Shown: positions 62,034 through 64,000 of the stretch, piece by piece
Layout of the letters: each line of letters opens with the position of its first letter
Numbering within the stretch: the stretch's first letter is position 1
Origin: Azospirillum sp. SYSU D00513
GTDB taxonomy: Bacteria; Pseudomonadota; Alphaproteobacteria; Azospirillales; Azospirillaceae
Direction of reading: 5' to 3'
Assembly: GCF_017356015.1 (NCBI RefSeq)
Contig: NZ_JAFIQV010000023.1
Location: 1-64,000, forward strand
DNA length: 64,000 bases
Position numbers and translations under genes: made by a program
Notes under the pieces: generated by a model
Seen by the model: the letters and a program-made list of their open reading frames with translations, nothing else
The model's database searches: none
Told to the model about the DNA's origin: nothing

Positions 62034-64000
62034 TTGGCCACCGCTCGGAATTTCGACGCCGTCCCCAGCCCCATCGAGGGCGAGGCGCTCGCCCTTCTCC
62101 AGGACAATCTGCTGCCCGGCTTCCTGTCCGCGCGGCGCTGGTACGCCGCAAAGGACGCCGGGACGCCGCGCGTGCGGATCGTCGACGCGCTGCCGCTGCC
62201 GCTGGGGAACGGCGTCGCGCAGCTCTGCCTCCTTCAGGTCGAGCCGCCGGGACGCGAGCCGCAGCTCTACCAGCTTCCGCTGGTGCTCGACCGGGAGGGC
62301 CGCGCCGAGGCCGGCGATCCCTTCGTCATCGCCGGGCCGGAGAGCACGCCCTGGGCGGGGAGCCTGCGCGACGGCTATGGGGACGTGGCGGTGGTCCGCG
62401 CGCTGCTGGACGGCATCCGGGGCAGGCAGGCGGGCGGCGGGAAAGGGCTGGGATACGGACGGACCGAGGCCTTCGCTGGCCTCCAGGACCAGCTGGGCGG
62501 AGTGGTGGCGCTGCGCTGGATGGGAGCCGAGCAGTCCAACACCTCCATCCGGGTCGGCGACGCCGCGATCCTGAAGGGGCTGCGCAAGCTGGAGAGCGGC
62601 ATCCATCCGGAACTGGAGATGAGCCGCTTCCTGACCGAGGTCGCGCGTTTCCCGAACACACCGCCCTTGCTGGGCTGGGCCGAGCGGGTGGGCGAGTCCG
62701 GCTCCACCGCCCTGTGCATCCTCCAGGGACTGGTGCCGGAGGCCGAGGACGCCTGGGGCCATGTGACCGGGCGGCTGACCGCGCGCATCGAGGCCTTCGA
62801 CGGCCGGGACCGGGCGGTGGCCGAGGCGGCGGAGATGGAGCTGTTCCTGCTGATGCGCCGGCTCGGCCGCCGCACGGCGGAGATGCACCGGGCGCTTGCC
62901 ACCCCGACGGACGACAGTGCCTTCACGCCCGAGCCGGCCACGCCGGCGATGCTCCGCGACTGGGCTGAAGGCGTCCGGCGCATGGCGCGCACCACTCTGG
63001 CCCGCCTGCGCGAGGCGCTGCCGGGCATCGAGGGGTCCATGGCACCCTTCGTCGCCTCGCTCGCCGAGGGTGAGGAGGCGATCATGGCGCAGATCGACGC
63101 GCTGACGCCCGAACAGGCCGGCCTCAGCGCCATGCGGCTGCACGGCGACTATCACCTGGGCCAGGTGCTGGTGTCGCGCGGCGACGTGCAGATCGTGGAT
63201 TTCGAGGGCGAGCCGATGCGCCCGCTGGCCGAACGCCGGGCCAAGCACTGCATCCTGCGCGACGTGGCCGGCATGCTGCGCTCGGTCGCCTACGCCGCCG
63301 CGACGGCACGCAAGGCCATCCCCGAGGACATCGGGGAAACCCGCCGCGGCGCCCGTGAGGCCTGGGTCGCCTGGTGGGAGGGCGAGGCTTCCTCCGCCTT
63401 CGTTGCCGGCTACCGCGAGGGGATCGGCGACTGCCCCGGTTTCCCGGCCGATCCGGCCGCGGCAGCACGGCTCCTGAAGCTGTTCCTGCTGGAGAAGTCC
63501 CTCTACGAGGTCGGATACGAGCTGGCGAACCGGCCGGACTGGGTTGGGATTCCGCTGGCCGGCGTGCTCGCCATCCTGCGCGCTGACGCCGGGCCGGAGG
63601 TCGCCGACCGCATGCCCGACCCAATGGGGGAAGGCGTCCTGCCGCTCGACCGGCTGGCCGAACGGATGGGCATCGAGGCGGAGTTCGTCAATGCCGCCGG
63701 CGAGACGGTCCGCACATCGGCCGAGACCAAGCGGACACTGCTGAAGGCCATGGGGATCGACGCGCCGGATGAGGCGGCGGCGGGTGAAAGGCTCGCCGAA
63801 CTGGAGCGGGCGGAGCTGTCGCGTCCGCTGCCGCCGGTAGCCGTGCTGCGCATCGACCGCCCGCCCTTCGCCGTCACCGTCGCCCTGCCGGAGGGAACCG
63901 GCGAGCTATCCTGGACTTTGGCGGAGGAGGATGGAAAGGCGCGCAAGGGCCAGATCGCCTTCGAGGAGCTGCCGCTGGTGAGCCGGACCGAGTTGGACGG
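62034..64000 (+). CDS. Maltokinase fused to a 4-alpha-glucanotransferase (partial)
   Basis: One open frame runs from the TTG at 62034 (GGAG 8 bases upstream) off the end of the window, 655 codons so far. Residues 1-520 are a maltokinase-type aminoglycoside-phosphotransferase fold: WYAAKDAG at the N-terminus, SNTSIRVGDAAILK, and the catalytic loop HGDYHLGQVL (370-379) with DFEGEP near 389. Maltokinase makes maltose-1-phosphate for the GlgE glucan route. From about 535 the sequence changes to the N-terminal part of MalQ (LDRLAERMGIEAEFVNAAGE, SAETKRTLLKAMGI, RPLPPVAVLR). The C-terminus is outside the window. Confidence 0.85.
   Translation, partial: MATARNFDAVPSPIEGEALALLQDNLLPGFLSARRWYAAKDAGTPRVRIVDALPLPLGNGVAQLCLLQVEPPGREPQLYQLPLVLDREGRAEAGDPFVIAGPESTPWAGSLRDGYGDVAVVRALLDGIRGRQAGGGKGLGYGRTEAFAGLQDQLGGVVALRWMGAEQSNTSIRVGDAAILKGLRKLESGIHPELEMSRFLTEVARFPNTPPLLGWAERVGESGSTALCILQGLVPEAEDAWGHVTGRLTARIEAFDGRDRAVAEAAEMELFLLMRRLGRRTAEMHRALATPTDDSAFTPEPATPAMLRDWAEGVRRMARTTLARLREALPGIEGSMAPFVASLAEGEEAIMAQIDALTPEQAGLSAMRLHGDYHLGQVLVSRGDVQIVDFEGEPMRPLAERRAKHCILRDVAGMLRSVAYAAATARKAIPEDIGETRRGAREAWVAWWEGEASSAFVAGYREGIGDCPGFPADPAAAARLLKLFLLEKSLYEVGYELANRPDWVGIPLAGVLAILRADAGPEVADRMPDPMGEGVLPLDRLAERMGIEAEFVNAAGETVRTSAETKRTLLKAMGIDAPDEAAAGERLAELERAELSRPLPPVAVLRIDRPPFAVTVALPEGTGELSWTLAEEDGKARKGQIAFEELPLVSRTELD

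Overview
This window is a stretch of bacterial chromosome with very high GC content. The gene set (UvrC, PgsA, GreB, RNase E, PBP1A, RF2, EttA, MlaA/MlaC, MetF/MetH, L,D-transpeptidase), a near-perfect CtrA-type box, a SahR-like regulator and many SpoIIE, PilZ and pentapeptide-repeat proteins suggest an Azospirillum-like member of the Rhodospirillales (Alphaproteobacteria). That assignment is inference from sequence style; no rRNA or tRNA gene was found to anchor it. The region is mostly ordinary core genome. No prophage, insertion sequence or CRISPR array is visible.

Layout. 0-3.5 kb: a helix-turn-helix protein, a small acidic protein, a methyltransferase-like protein, a REP-type inverted repeat and a pteridine-reductase-like SDR. 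3.5-7.1 kb: an intergenic region with DnaA-box-like sites, then uvrC-pgsA-mobB. 7.1-9.5 kb (minus): a solute-binding protein translationally coupled to a membrane SpoIIE phosphatase. 9.5-14.4 kb: an FtsH-like protease, an Hsp70-like ATPase, a fatty acid desaturase and a GlsB-type membrane protein. 14.5-24.6 kb: rpe, a DUF6065-type protein, greB, rne with a long leader, an AmiC-type amidase and mrcA. 24.6-27.2 kb (minus): an SGNH plus MBOAT pair for O-acylation. 27.6-28.7 kb: prfB with a programmed +1 frameshift.

28.9-34.8 kb (minus): an orphan LuxR-type response regulator and a tetR-adaptor-RND efflux operon behind a 38-bp palindromic operator. 35-41 kb: a lytic transglycosylase lipoprotein, a Tad-like pilus protein behind a CtrA box, a membrane PAS protein with a degenerate DnaQ fold, a YaiI family protein and ettA. 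41-44.2 kb (minus): a pentapeptide-repeat/PilZ fusion and mlaA-mlaC. 44.4-51 kb: a methionine/SAM-cycle cluster, sahR-like-metF-DUF29-DUF29-metH. 51-58.2 kb: two further pentapeptide-repeat proteins, two single-helix microproteins, a molybdopterin oxidoreductase, an iron-regulated-looking bfd and an RlmM-like methyltransferase. 58.4-64 kb: a YcbB-type L,D-transpeptidase, small unknown proteins, a GDSL hydrolase and, running off the end, a maltokinase fused in frame to the start of a 4-alpha-glucanotransferase.

The most distinctive points are the maltokinase-MalQ fusion, the pentapeptide/PilZ fusion, the apparently dead DnaQ-like exonuclease joined to a membrane PAS protein, the DUF29 pair inserted between metF and metH under a SahR-like operator, the CtrA box before the pilus gene, and the RF2 frameshift. 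I do not see a complete multi-gene system that I can call wholly new.
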